From assembly GCA_024138025.1 (NCBI GenBank), contig JAMXBD010001033.1:1-64000 (forward strand): a stretch of 64,000 nucleotides of DNA, written 5' to 3'. Source of the stretch: Combretum micranthum (Eukaryota; Streptophyta; Magnoliopsida; Myrtales; Combretaceae). The notes below the pieces were generated by a model. The model was not told the origin of the DNA. It ran no database searches and saw nothing but the letters and a program-made list of their open reading frames with translations. Below are positions 24,520 through 37,767 of this stretch, piece by piece. Every line of letters starts with the position of its first letter. Position 1 is the stretch's first letter. The position numbers and the translations under genes were made by a program.

Positions 24520-26277
24520 TGATCATGTCTTCCACTTCTGTTTAAGCTTGCTTTGCTTTTGCTCTGTTCTCTATCCTAAAAACAGAGCATGAAGGTAATT
24601 GAAAACAAGAAACAACAATTTAGATTATTCACTTCTAAAATCAACGGTGCTTTTGTGTTAAAATAGCCACTTTCTTGTTTTAAGGCTGCTTATGATTCAT
24701 ATACATAAGCTATGTAATTTAGTACATATAGGAACTTTGGATAAAGGGATGTGTACCGGACATGATAGGATGCACTTGACATTCATTTTTTCCCTTTTTC
24801 ATTTTTTTTGTCTTTTCTTTTTATTTAATTTTAGTTTTATTTAGTGTAGTTAAGGGCCAGCTTGTAAAGTGGTTGTGGACCCCATTCCATGTCAGGGTTT
24901 TGTAATATTAATTATGTAGTACAATTCTAATTCATTGGTATTTGGCTAATGCTTATAGTACTTGCATAGATTTGTCTGTGTACAATCGTTCTTGGACTTT
25001 TTTTTATGTAGAAGTTTAGACATTTGTTAATATTTGTATCGAATTAATCATGCGGTATAGCAATCAGACAATATACAACACCTCTGTTTTTCATTATTGG
25101 GTCGTCTATCTTTGATCTTTGGCACGATGTACACCACCTTTGTTTTTGATGTTTTAGCACAATGTACGCGACATATGTTTTTCTTGTCTAAAACTGAGTT
25201 TGTATATGTCCATAAGATGCATCGAACTTGAAGGAAATATCTTATTGTATTGAGTGTGGCGTGAGAGTTGTGTCTGTGTCATGTGCAAAGCCTTATATTC
25301 CTTCATCAAGAGATGCATCAACCAGATTTGTGTAGGAGGATCTATTTTTATAGTAACATCGAATATGTGCTGTGCTGTGTTGTGTAGGACGATCTATTGT
25401 CCCACATTGGCAAAGTCTTAAAATGAAGCTTTTTATATATAATCGAGTCTACAAGTCATGGTTAGAAATTTTTGAATTGATTGAAGGCTTGGGGATAAGA
25501 TTGAGCTTAAGAGCCTAGCAGGCAACTAAGTTAAAACCGTTAACGGAGGTACCGAAAAGGCTCACATTCAAATGATCAAGCCCATTACCTCCTTTTACAT
25601 CTAACATCGCTAACAAATTAACTCAATCACTGATTATTCATCTGCACGTTATAAAGCATGCCTTCAGTTAAAAGAAAAACCATGTGTGACAATGTCTAAA
25701 GCATATAATAAAGCTTTTACTCCTAGACATTCTACATTGCTTTTATCTACATTGCTTTTATCTTTACACCTGCCACAATTGCTTTACGTGGTTTCCTTCT
25801 TCATCAGTATGACGATCTCAACAAATTCGACCAGGCTTTGATTCATTTGCGGCCGTCTCTCTATAGGGCATGTGTGGGCTTCGTCTATGGACTAGTTGTA
25901 TTAGTAGGCTCAGATGCTTTTATTATGAGCAAAGAATTTAATAAATATTAACTATTTTGGTTAAACTTATAATTCGTAATAATCCAATTTAAGAAAAAAA
26001 ATAATAATCATAATATAAATAGGTTTTGTTATATTAAACACGTAGAAATTTTCTATAGATAGGAGCTGATACATCAGTAGATAAATTGAATGATGTTAGA
26101 TGAGATAGTATATATATTTACAAAAATTTTAATTAGGTAATAAATTGATTAACTAAAAGCTTTAAATTCTAATTGAATATTTAGGAAAAATTTATGTAGC
26201 TATAATTTATAGTAATATTTCATTTTAATAAAATAGGCATGTGAATCTATAGTAATACATTTTAAGACGCTTGCTCG
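24520..26277. other. Spacer upstream of BIOF
   Basis: No gene was recognised. GTCCCACATTG at 25399-25409, with TATATATAA about 24 bp downstream, resembles a plant snRNA promoter, but the downstream DNA matches no snRNA I know. The region 26278-26554 directly before the BIOF start is GC-richer and is probably its leader and core promoter. Confidence 0.45.
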
Positions 26278-26554
26278 TTGTACAGTGCCGTGTCGGGTGT
26301 CGGCTCTAGTCGTTGTACACCTACCTACCATCCATCGTCGGCTACCATCTGCGTGAGCCACGTGTGTAGCCGCTTAAAGTCATATAATTTTCAACCTTTT
26401 TTCCACCTAAATGCTGCATTGCATACGCATTCGCATGCGTCCCATTGCCTAGGTGAGGTAGGGGGACGCACCTTCACTAGTCTACGTTGTTGTTACAGGT
26501 TCCACACAGACGATACTCTCCGACCGGCGACAACCTACGCCGGAAAGGGAGAAG

Positions 26555-29500
26555 ATGAGCTGTTGGGATAAATGGGTGGATGAGGCTCTTGTAAAGCTCG
26601 AGTCCTTGAAGCTCCTTCGTTCTCTTCGACCTATCCATGTCTTCAGCAGTAACCTACAGCGAGAACTCTCTGTGTCTAGTGATGATGACGGTGATGGTTA
26701 CCAAGTGTTTGATGGAATGCAACCTTGGGATAGATCCTCTGTGGAAGTAATGGTCGCTCAAGATACTTTCCAGAATTGGCTCCATGAACTCCCTAGTTCT
26801 CCCGGTAGTCAGTTTTAATTTATTTGTTTGTTTTTTTGGGCTTCAGCATCCAAGCCAAGTACTTGTTTTTCTTTTATTTCTTTTTAAATTAAAACTCAAA
26901 CGAAAGATTGCTGTGCATGTAATAATAATGATGACATGTTTGGGATAATTGTTATCTAAAGTTTCGAGTTTCATAATTTAGTGTTTCAAATTACATATGT
27001 TGTGGCTAAGACTCTGAGAATTTGTGTAAATTGGAGATACTTAGACGGGGATAGTTTCTATAAGGGATTAGAGAATCACAAGTATATGTAATTTCAATAG
27101 TTAATAATTTAGTGTCTGAACTTTTATTTGTGTAATTTAGTGTTCGTATTTCCAATTTGATTGCAGTTTAGTGAAAATCTAGAAACTGGGCTGCTTATTA
27201 TTAGATTGAAAGTACGATTCAGACACCAAAATTGTTAAAAGTACGGACACTTGAGATGCCTTTATTCCGTGCCTATAATTCCAGCTATTCGACTGGCATT
27301 GGACAGTTAGTGCTAAAGTGGACTGTACAAAACATACAAATACCATCTGTTAGGTGCTATTTGAGACATTCTCATTAAGCAAATCAAAGGACTTCTAGAA
27401 AATTATTGTAGTGCCTGTCTTATCTTCTAAAATGTGGGCACCAAACACTGTATAAAAGGTTTATCCTATTTTGAATTCTTTGTTTTGTTCTATCGTGGTC
27501 TCCTAGTATTGTGCTCACCTGAAAACCAATCTCTCTCTTGATTACAAGTAAAGCTGTCAAACTTGCGATTCCATGTTGAATCGCTGGGAGGTATGTAAAA
27601 TCGGAACATAGAATTAAAACATTTCTACAATCTACATAAAATAACTTTGAAAAACTATACATATACTTATTAATGTCGTATAAAAATTGAAATACATAAT
27701 GGATGTAAAAGAACAAATAAATTAGGTTCTGTTTTTATAATAACCCTCAATCAATATAACATACATAAAAAAGATCAAGTACAGTTAAAATTAAGTTATT
27801 TTCTAAGTTACAAATTGAAGGATGATCTAATTTTTCAACTTATCTTAAATGTTTAACTTTATAAAAGAAATAAATAAGTTTTCTTATAAACTTTACAGTT
27901 ATAACTCGACTTAAATGGATTCTATAAATGTATAACGAGGGAATTGAAGGGGGGACGGAAAAAGATAGAGAGAGTTTGTGTGAAAACAAAATTGAAATAA
28001 GATAAGAAATATTTATTTTCCTAATAGTTAATAAACTTATAAAATATAATAGCCTATTTGACTCATATAGGTAAAATTGGTAAACTCGATTAAAAACGTA
28101 AAATTCTATCAAGTTTACGTGTAGACTTGATTAAAATTGTAAGATTTTACAAAAGTACGTTCCATGCACGAGGCAACTTGAAAAGATCCTTTAAAATTGT
28201 AAACTCGTAAAATCATATGGGTAAAATTGCAATTTTGACTACTTTGATTACAAGGTTCTACTAAGAAGTGCCCCAAACACCACATAAAAACTGTATTTCT
28301 TGCTCTTCCTCCCCACCCCCTCTTTTTATGTGATTTTTATTTTCAAGAATCACATTCAGTAGCCACCTAAATGGTTATACTTTTTGGAATTATTATAGAA
28401 AAGGCAAATGCAATCCTTGTTGAGTGTCTCAGAGATGATCGTTGTTGAAATTGTGGAGGAAAAAAAAAAAAGAAAAAAAACCACCTTTTGGTTTTCATAA
28501 TGTTGCTGACAGCACTTTTTGCTTTAATGTAAAGTTGTAGTCAAAAGCATGGATGTGATTGCTTTGTCTCTTTGTTTCTTATATTACGTTGACACATACA
28601 CATGGTGACACAATTTTTTTTCCTTCCTCATTCTTTTATCTGTTACAAAAGAAGATGCAGAAGTATATCTAGATAGTGCAGATGTTGAAAAGACCGCAAA
28701 AGATGCTGCCTTCAAGAAGCTAATATTGTTTTCTGGGAATGATTATTTAGGATTGAGCTCACACCCAACTATTGGAAAAGCTGCTGCTAGGGTGAGGTTT
28801 ATTTAAATCTTTGCCATATGTAATTATATTTTGGTTATGAATGGTAATTGGCAATTCTGTTGCAGGCAGCCGAGGATCATGGAATGGGTCCCAGGGGTTC
28901 TGCTCTAATCTGTGGATATACTAATTACCATAGACGGTTAGAGTCTTCCTTGGCAGCATTAAAGCAGAAAGAGGTTAGCGAGGATATAAAAAACAATGCA
29001 TTTAAGTTTTAATATATCATCAAGTTCATCATATATCATACATATATATATTTAATTTGCAAATGGGGAAATATATGAAAGTTTTATTTGCTTTGATGGA
29101 AGTAAACTCTTATGAAGGGCAAGTTGAAATGGCTCCACCAATCACTCTGTTGAACTATTGATCTTACTTTGGACATGCTTGATTCATTGTATTTTATGAA
29201 ACGCTACTCAATATTAAACAGTTCTTTTATATTTTGTTGAAACTGATGGATCATCCTTTTGAAATATGCACTAGGAATGTCTTCTTTGTCCTACAGGATT
29301 TGCTGCCAATATGGCTGTGATGGTAGCGATTGGAAATATCAACCTTCTACTGAGTGCAGGGCAACAGCTCGTCAAGGATGAGAAAATTGCTATTTTTTCT
29401 GATGCCTTGAACCATGCATCAATAATCGACGGAATTCGTCTTGCAGAAAGACAAAGGACAGTGGAACCTTTTGTTTACCGGCATTGCGACATGTCTCATC

Positions 29501-31686
29501 TTGATAAACTTTTGTGAGCTTCAGTTCTGTATTTTGAATCAAGCTTTTTTATTATTCCATGCACGGTTGTAATGATGAGATGTTTTGACAGATCCAGTTG
29601 CACAATGAAGAAGAAAGTTGTTGTGACTGACAGGTTAGACAATTGATAACTTTTTCCGTTATTTAGTTCATGCTCCACTTAGTTGAACAAATTAACAAAT
29701 ACCCTGGAGATGTGTAAGCAGGGATTCTTTAAACGAAGTTGGACTTCCTATTGAGGACATAGTTGTTGAAATATGTTCCCATGGTTGATTTCTGTCTCTT
29801 TTTCATAGTTTGTTCAGCATGGATGGAGACTTCGCCCCTCTGCTCGAGCTTGCGCAACTTAGATTGAAGCATGGTTTCCTCTTAGTTATTGATGATGTAA
29901 GTTGCCTTAGACCTTAAAAGTTTCGTGTAAAGTAATACTGCATATGAGCAGTTTGAAGGCTTTGTATAATACCTATGATAAGTATAACAAACACTAATTG
30001 CAAACTTAAAATTCAACTTTAATTGAGACAATCTATAGTTTAATAAAGCATACTGGCCTAATGGCAGATGCAATTGAAGACAAATATAGTTGGCCATATT
30101 TTATCCTCCTGTCGCGTTTCATATGCTCTACTTATTTATCTTTTCTCATGCTGGAGGAGAGAGAGCTCTTTTCTCCATACCATGTTGTGAAGGAAAACAG
30201 GATTGTGATAGACTATAGTAATCTGTGTAAGAATTTGTTCAGGCTCATGGAACATTTGTTTGCGGCAAAACTGGTGGAGGAGTAGCAGAGGAGTTCGACT
30301 GTGAGAGAGACATTGATATTTGTGTGGGCACTCTCAGCAAAGCTGGAGGATGTCATGGGGGATTCATTGCATGCAGGTGGCTTGTTATCTCAGATTTTTT
30401 TTCTACTGTTTGGGGGGTTGATGGCATTATGATTCTGAAAAGTTACATTTTCACCTTTTATCAGTGATATTCACTGAAACTTCCACAATTGAATCCATGA
30501 AAAAGTGAATTTTTCAAAGACCTCCCCGATAAGAAATAAAGGGAGTAACACTTTTTAAGTCAAAACTTAGTCGGTTGTTTCCATAAAATTTAGTATTACC
30601 TGAGTGAAACTGCACGTGATTATATGTCTAACATTGTGAATGTCTATGCTGGAACTGCTAATTGATATCAAATTTTGTTTAATGCATCTTAAAAGTTGTC
30701 TCATGGAAGTAAATTATAACTGTTGCTTTTGTTTATGTCTATGTTTATTGTGTGATGAACAGCAAAAGATGGAAACAACTGATACAATCTAGGGGCCGTT
30801 CTTTTATATTTTCCACATCTGCTCCAATTCCTGTAGCTGCAGCTGCTCATGGTAACATGGCAAATACGCTTTCTACAGCTACTAAAATTAAGTTTATTCC
30901 AATATGTGACAGTGGTCATATGTTGAGATTATAGTGATTGTAAAATCTATCATAGAAGGTGATTGTAAACTTGTCAGCAAAATCCTGCTGAAGGCTCTTT
31001 TATCATTCTGGTATTCTGCTTACCATTGTCTTATATCACTCCTTTTTGACTGGTTTCTGTATTTGCTATATGACGTGAAACCAGCTGCAGTAAGTGTCGC
31101 TAAAAGGGAGGGATGGCGTAGAAGGGAAATCTGGAAGCGGGTGCAGGACTTCCGCAGTCTTACTGGGATTCCAATTGCAAGCCCTATCATTTCTCTCATC
31201 GTAGGAAGTGAAGAGAAGGCCCTGCAAGCTAGCAGGTCTCTTCCTCTCTCTCTTCCCTGTCTCCTTTCCTTATTTACCTCTTTATTTCTGTATGCTTTTC
31301 CTTCAGTGGCTCACTTGTCAAATAATCATCAACAGGCATTTGCTAAAATCTGGATTTCATGTTACAGCCATTAGACCCCCAACTGTGCCTCCTAACTCTT
31401 GCAGGTTTGTGCTTAGATGATAGTACGTCTTCTTTTCCCACATAGTTAGCATTTTTGTCCTTATTTTACCCATTGCTTTTGTAATATTCACTTAACAATT
31501 TATTTGCCGTTAGTTTTCTTACTTCATGAGCGCTTGTTAATCCTCCCATTGTCTTTCAGATTACGTGTTACTCTATGTGCAACACACACAGTTGAGGATG
31601 TGAGGAAGCTCACAGAAGCACTCTGCTGCTGTATCAACTTCCGGGACATTTCTACCAATTGCACAGACACTTACGCGAGGCTGTAG
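26555..31686 (+). CDS. BIOF: 8-amino-7-oxononanoate synthase (biotin synthesis)
   Basis: A PLP-dependent alpha-oxoamine synthase that joins pimeloyl thioester and alanine to make 8-amino-7-oxononanoate, the first ring-building step of biotin. Eleven exons keep one frame throughout: 26555-26804, 28655-28791, 28866-28973, 29275-29513, 29592-29633, 29809-29896, 30243-30376, 30763-30851, 31085-31235, 31336-31404 and 31560-31686. They give 477 residues, the usual plant length. Visible marks are FSGNDYLGLSSHPTI, GMGPRGSALICGY, SDALNHASIIDG (His about 212), VIDDAHGTF (287-293) and the PLP lysine in GTLSKAGGCHGGF (Lys about 321). The protein ends in Ala-Arg-Leu, a tripeptide of the peroxisomal PTS1 type; plant BIOF is reported to be peroxisomal. 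The start is the Met of MSCWDKWVDEALVKLES, which fits the family. Intron 1 (1850 bp) carries a transposon. There is no sign of decay. Confidence 0.96.
27549..28245. mobile_element. Non-autonomous Mutator-like element in BIOF intron 1
   Basis: Both sides carry the 9-bp direct repeat GATTACAAG (27540-27548 and 28246-28254), the length typical of Mutator. Ends are AAAGCTGTCAAACTTGCGAT on the left and, reverse-complemented, AAAGTAGTCAAAATTGCAAT on the right, with about four mismatches in 21 bases. The 697-bp body has no gene. It carries repeated GTAAAATCG and GTAAAATTG motifs also seen in the element at 46650. It lies wholly within the intron, away from the splice sites. Confidence 0.8.
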
Positions 31687-32117
31687 AGAATAGATTTTCT
31701 CTTCCTCTAATTTCTCATTAGACCAGTTCATTTTGTGGAGGCAAAATCAAAATACTTGCCATTCTTTCATAGTTTTTATTTAGTTTAAGTCAATGACATT
31801 TATTTTATTTGGTGCCATGCGCATCAGTAAAATCCCGAAGGGTTAATGTTTCGTAAAATCTTAGAGCGGTAATGAGCCTTGCTAGAAGAAGTAGAAAGTT
31901 GAAATTTTACAAAGTTTCATTTCAGAGCACCAGCTTTATTTGTTGGTTTATGGAGCACAGATTGGCATTTACCTCAATACTTGTACTTTTACTATAGTAC
32001 TACTTGCTTCTAGAAATGAAACCACTTCATAAGCAGTGGAAACAACTTAAAAGCTCCATGAACCGAAAGATGCCTCCATCACAGGAGTCTTTTGGTGGTG
32101 GCCGTGAAATGAAGTTA
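31687..32117. other. Shared 3' region between convergent BIOF and beta-expansin
   Basis: A 431-bp gap lies between two convergent stop codons and holds both 3' untranslated regions. No other feature was seen. Confidence 0.6.
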
Positions 32118-34594
32118 TCAGAAATTCACTAAAGATCTATATGTTGCTCCAGGCGCCCAGTTTCCTGGAATAACATTCTGGGCTACTATGGTCTGATCTG
32201 AGTACTGTGATGTCAAGCGAAGTGAGAATGGTGGGTGCAGTTCTGAACCAGCGTCAAGCTTCCAAACCGCACCCCATGATTGCTGCATGGTGCGCCAATC
32301 CTGTGACTCTGTTGGGGCCGAATCCCTTAATTCAACCGCTGCAAGGTCGCCATCTCCTTGCTCATATTCGATCACAACAGCAAAATAATTAGAGTTGGAC
32401 CCTTGATCCACATGGAATGTGATTGTTTTTCCCGAGTAATCACATGCAACCCTGAAATCACAGGACAAGTAGTGTTTACCGTCTAGGTTTTGGGTTAAGC
32501 TAATGAGCGCTGGACATCGTTACAGTTTTTGAATCGAACTAGAACTGTCTCTCATGATTTAGATCTAGTTCTATGGCACTGCTGGTTCTCGGTTCTAGTT
32601 TTGGAACCATAAAATCGCTTTTTTTAAATAAAAATAAAAATAAATGAATTTTATTTTTTAATAAAATAAATTTCAAACTCAAAATAATTATTGGATCTAC
32701 AAGTATTAAATTATTTAATCAAAATTTTAAAAAATTTGTTTACAATGCACATCTATATATACAAATACATTTAATATCAATTATAGTTAGTATTATGAAA
32801 TTGTAAAATACTCTAGAGGATAAAAAGAAAATTATATTGTAAAAAATAGTCTTACATTATTAAGACAATGAATTTTGCTTTTAGGAAAGTTTATTTAAAC
32901 TAATTATATATGATTTTAAGCTATGTTTATTTGTATTGTTAATAATAACATATTAAATATTGTGAATAAATAATAAATTTTACTATTTTATATGAAATAA
33001 TTTTAATATTAATAATTATACATTTAATATTATTTTTTAATTTTTTCATTGAAACCGAGTGTAACCGTCGGTTCCATCAATTTTACATCAAAGAACCGTC
33101 TAGAAACCGTGAAACCAGCAATTTCATAGTTAGTTTGAAACCGGTCAACTGGCCCAATTCCAGTTCTAAAAATGTCGGTGACGGTATCGGATCAGAACCG
33201 AACCATGTCTATGTCTAAATGAACTTAACTTTGTTTTACAATGAATAAGATTTAGAGTTTGTTTTTTAGTCAGTTTTGAGCACTTGTAGAAATTAATTAC
33301 ATAAATAAAATTGATTTGACATTAATTAAATAGTTACAGTTCTAAATTTGTATCTTAGACATGTGATTTTCATTATTTTGGTGAAAAACTGCATGTTATT
33401 TGTGTAAGAAAAGAAACGTGAATTTTTTTTTAATTATATACACATATATATAATGGGAGTGTTGCCAATTGTGCTAGATATTAGCATCCTCTACGGTCGG
33501 AGTACTTTCAAGCCTTCCAATGGTCCTCTTCGATTAAATGCAAAGGTCAATTCGACAAAAGTTCACAAAGGTGTGCTCTCATCGATTAAAATCAATCATA
33601 TAGGAAAATTGTTTTGTTAACTTTTATGATGAGAAGGATTGAAGGCCCACTTCATGTAATTTAACAATGCCACATAAGGTCGAATTGATATCCCGAGACA
33701 TGTTAAATAATGGAGAGCCAGGATAGAAGCTGGTGAGTTAAAAGCTCTTTCTCTGGTCTCCCAGTTTTTGGTTTTACCTTGCAAATTGAATTTTAAGGAC
33801 ACCAGCATCGCGAAGCTTGCCTTCTTGTCCACTAACTGCCATGGCACCAAATGCAGTTCCACTTAGGTCAAAATGGGCGGAGTCTGACGCACAAGGCCCT
33901 CCTGGGCAAGAGTCTGTTATCACCACCCGTACCGGTTTACCCGAGCAGGACGGGTGTATGCTTGGAGTGCATTTTACCTATACACATGAAAAGCAGCACA
34001 AGAATAATCAAATCAGTAATTATTATCTTTCGTGAAATTTTTCCTAGACAAAAGTTTTCAATATATGTGCACCATGTAACATGCTCCACATTCTTTGCCT
34101 GCTCTGTAAAGAGATGGGCCAATTGCGGTCACCATAGATGAGAAAGGAGGTAAAGACACCGCATTACCATATCCACAAGCTCCTCCTGCAACAGCTCGAC
34201 ATTAGACATAGTCTTTGTATTATCATCTCAACCACATTTATGTCAGTCATACAATGGAATAGCTGTAATATAAGTCTCTTACTTTAAAAATTTTGATAAT
34301 TCAGTGTTTAAAGCTTCAGTACTACTTCTATTCTGAAACAACGTTATATTACTGAAAATCTAAAAATAGAGGTACTTATACTGTCATTATCCCGTCATAT
34401 GATTATGCAATGATATAATTACCATCGCTACCGGCACCATTGGGATCGCCATACCAGGTTGCTCCAGCCAATGACCAGTTATTTCCAAACTTTGTTAACC
34501 TGGATGCAGAGCCAGAACACAGTCCACGGAGGCAAAAAGAGATTATGAGCGAGTGTATGAGGAATGAATAGCAAAAATTAAAAGGAATAGCCAT
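32118..34594 (-). CDS. EXPB: Beta-expansin
   Basis: A secreted cell-wall protein that loosens non-covalent contacts between wall polysaccharides without hydrolysis. Four exons, 34594-34423, 34185-34073, 33977-33778 and 32451-32118, give an unbroken frame of 272 residues, the usual beta-expansin size and exon number. A hydrophobic signal peptide covers about residues 1-28. The six-stranded double-psi-barrel domain follows, with [20 protein letters not shown] (about 45-64), [17 protein letters not shown] and the HFD motif (130-132). The C-terminal CBM63-like domain starts near 165 and includes [10 protein letters not shown] and a final [11 protein letters not shown]. The substrate-groove Trp and Tyr residues are present. 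Intron 3 (32452-33777) is enlarged to 1.3 kb; its part at 32500-33210 carries repeated GGTTC and GAACC motifs of a likely non-autonomous transposon. Without tissue data the EXPB member cannot be named. Confidence 0.95.
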
Positions 34595-34702
34595 GATATA
34601 TCACTATTATTAGTACTAGTTTTCCAAGTAATACTTGCACTAACTAGCTCTAGACTCTAATGTATATGAAATGTGTTTGCATACTTCATCTAAGTTTCAT
34701 GC

Positions 34703-34712
34703 GTATTTATAG
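34703..34712 (-). promoter_or_regulatory. TATA box of the beta-expansin gene
   Basis: CTATAAATAC on the minus strand lies about 110 bp upstream of the start codon. Transcription would begin near 34675, with a leader of about 80 bases, both normal for a plant gene. It was found by eye; the start site is inferred. Confidence 0.65.
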
Positions 34713-34719
34713 ACAAGGC

Positions 34720-37700
34720 AACGTGCTATGCTATAACCTGATTCGCTGATTTTATTATTATTATTATTATTATTATGAAGACAAAGCATGAGAGTTATAT
34801 CTTGATTACGTGATATTCAAACTCTTTAACTTCCGCAGTCGTGCACTTACACCCGAGTTTTCAAAAAGTTGCACTTAGATGCTTTTCCATAGAAGTGGAT
34901 TTTCTAGCTCAAACCTTTGAAAATTGCTCTTTGAAATTAGCACTTTGAAAATATTTTTAGCCGCAATTAGGGGTCCATTTACATTTTTCTTTAAAAAATG
35001 AAAAAAAAAAAAAAAAGGCTAAGAAGTATGTAAAGGTTTGTTTGGTTCCTACCGAGTGAGATATCTCACAAGGCCACAAGTGATTCACTTGCTCCCACCC
35101 TAGGGAAATATTTCCATCATAGTTTAATATAGGTTTGGATGATTATACCTATTTGTGATTTATTCAACAACGCACTTAAATGGTAAATACATCTACTTTT
35201 ATATATATTTCTTTATGTGCACGGATTCTTGATCTTTAAAAACCGAGCAGTTAAATTCTCAAAGCCTGGCTCGATCATTAAACCCTCATCAAAGGATGAT
35301 GAAAAAAAGTATCTAGTAATTTTTTAATTTAAGAGTGAAAAAATTACGATCTAAAAACATGATTTTTATAAAGTATGTAAAGATTTAAGTATTCAACTTA
35401 AAAAATAAAGAAGTCTAAATATAAATGAATTAAAGCTTAAGAAATTATTAGCTAGGTAGCGTTTTGTATTGTATTGTATTGATGTGATTGGTATTGGTCC
35501 ATGTCCATGTCCTTAGCCATGGCCGGTTATACTTTAATCGTCGAAGTTGACATATTTGATAATATGATTCCGGTGGCATGTGGGTATAGAGTTAAGAGCG
35601 TCTTTATTTACTTATTAATATGTTTGTATTGATAAACAAGCTTAATTAAACAAAAACAGACAATGCGAGAGTGAAAGCGAAAGCAGCATTTGTCAAGGCA
35701 ATTCCAAGGAATTCAACGATAGGTTTTTTGCCTCTGCCTCTGCCTTTGCCTGATACATTTACATGCATATCGCATTGGACATGCAGGAGCATAATAATTA
35801 AAAGAGGGACTTTTAGCATGCAATGGAATCTATGACATTTCGATTACTTTTTATGAGCTTTCACCTGTTGCTTAACAATTAATTAAAAAGAAATTATGGA
35901 TATGTTCGTTTTCCAAAATGATAGATAATTATATATATATATATTTATTACAACCCAAAATTTGAGGTTTTCGGGTTTTGCAGTGGGTGACACTGTGTTT
36001 GGTAAAATCTTTCAAGAGTTAACTAGTGGAAACGAGTATAAATGAAAAGAAAAGTAAAGAAAAGAAATGTGATATTTACTTTTTATTTCGATAGATAAAA
36101 AGGAAATGGAAGGAAATAAAAGAGAAAATCTCCATTTTTATTTTTTTTATTTACATCATATAAAAGGCAATTATAACGAAAAAAAAAAATTGGTTATTAG
36201 ACAATGTTGCTCTTCCTTTTATTTAATAAACTTCGATGTTAAGGGTGTTTTTCAACTGAACGTATTTGCATCCAATTCTATCATTTTCTATCCAAATACA
36301 AAACTTTCAACGCATAATACATTTAAAAGTGGAAAGCCTTTCACTCGCTTTTCTTTATTTCCGTATATTTCCACTAGCAGCCACGCACTGCACTGTGCGT
36401 ACAATAATTAAATTTAATTGTATAATAAGTTTTTAGTATAATATAATAATAACTAAATTAATATATATATTTCAAATCACCGAATAATGAAAAATAATAA
36501 TTATATAGCCTTTGCTTGGTGGACAATTGTTGTTGAATGTGAAAAACATGGCGGCCAGTGAAAATTATAGAATAGGAGTTGAAAGAAAAAGGCACTTACA
36601 TGAGGAAGTAGTTATTAGGTGATAAAATTTTTACACTATGGTTATGAAATTTGGAGGGGAATGAATTACTATTCTCTTGATATTAATAGGTTTTCGACTT
36701 TCCCTTTTAATTACCTAATATAAAACATCACACATTCTCATTGTTATATTTTATTTCTTTTGAAGTCTACCTAGCCAAACAAAGTATTAGCTACAACAGT
36801 ACAAAACATTTCCAGTTAAACCTTGATAAATAAATAATTTTAATTAGATAATAATTTCTTTTGGTCCCAACTTGGACCAACGTACTATATTAATAATCTT
36901 GTTAAATACATAAGATAATGATTTATAAAAATATCCTTAAGGCCGAACAAAAATATAAATTAATATTTCATCAAATACATAAAAAATTTCATATAGAGTT
37001 CATATTAAAGAAGGATGCTCATTTTTGTGCTGACTTAATGCTTTCCTTATCTCATCTGTCAATGTCGATTTGTTTACACCTCTCAAATTTCTAAGATTTA
37101 CCACATTTTTTGTCTTATAAAATTTATCATTTCATTTTATATTTATGTATTATGACTTTTGAAATTCTTTATATATACACCGTATATACATTTTATTCAT
37201 ATTTATTTTTAGCATTCATTGATAAGTTATATATAAAATTTGGAAAAAAAATTGTAAAACATATTAAAAAATATTTGCAAATTAATAAATACTCGTTTAT
37301 CTATAAATTAATGAATTATTTATTTATTGATAAATTAATGAATTATTCATTTATCGATAGATAAATAATCTATATAAAATAATATTTTTATTGGTCCCAA
37401 TAGTATTGTTTTGTAGAGATTTTCTGTATAAGTTTTTCATCCATTCTCTTTATATCTTTTTGGGGACCGGTTTAGTCTGTATTGATTAGCAACAACGAAA
37501 CAGAGTTTTAAGGAAAAAAAAAAAAAAAAATCTTACTTCCTATCGGTATTTTTCATATTATACAACTTCTATGATCAAATACACAGTATATATTAACATT
37601 CGTTTTCCACAATTATCAATGCTAAAATTCACAAATAATCATAACATTTTCAATAATTTTAAAACTTTGATAGAAGAAAATGCCGGAAAAAACGTTAGGG

Positions 37701-37731
37701 AAATATTGCCTGTGTGTCGAACATATACAAC

Positions 37732-37767
<36 letters not shown>

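Noticed and set aside
26278..26571. Open frame upstream of and overlapping the BIOF start
   Set aside because: It is in a different frame, lies in the likely leader and resembles no protein; at most an upstream ORF.
30934..31374. Plus-strand open frame of 146 codons within BIOF
   Set aside because: It mixes introns with exon 9 of BIOF; only the exon part is protein-like.
32500..33210. Separate transposon with defined ends in expansin intron 3
   Set aside because: Repeated GGTTC/GAACC blocks suggest one, but I could not find matching ends or a target duplication, so it is only mentioned under the gene.
37110..37364. Open frame rich in Tyr, Ile and Lys
   Set aside because: Composition is what AT-rich spacer gives by chance; it contains an internal repeat of ATTAATGAATTATT.
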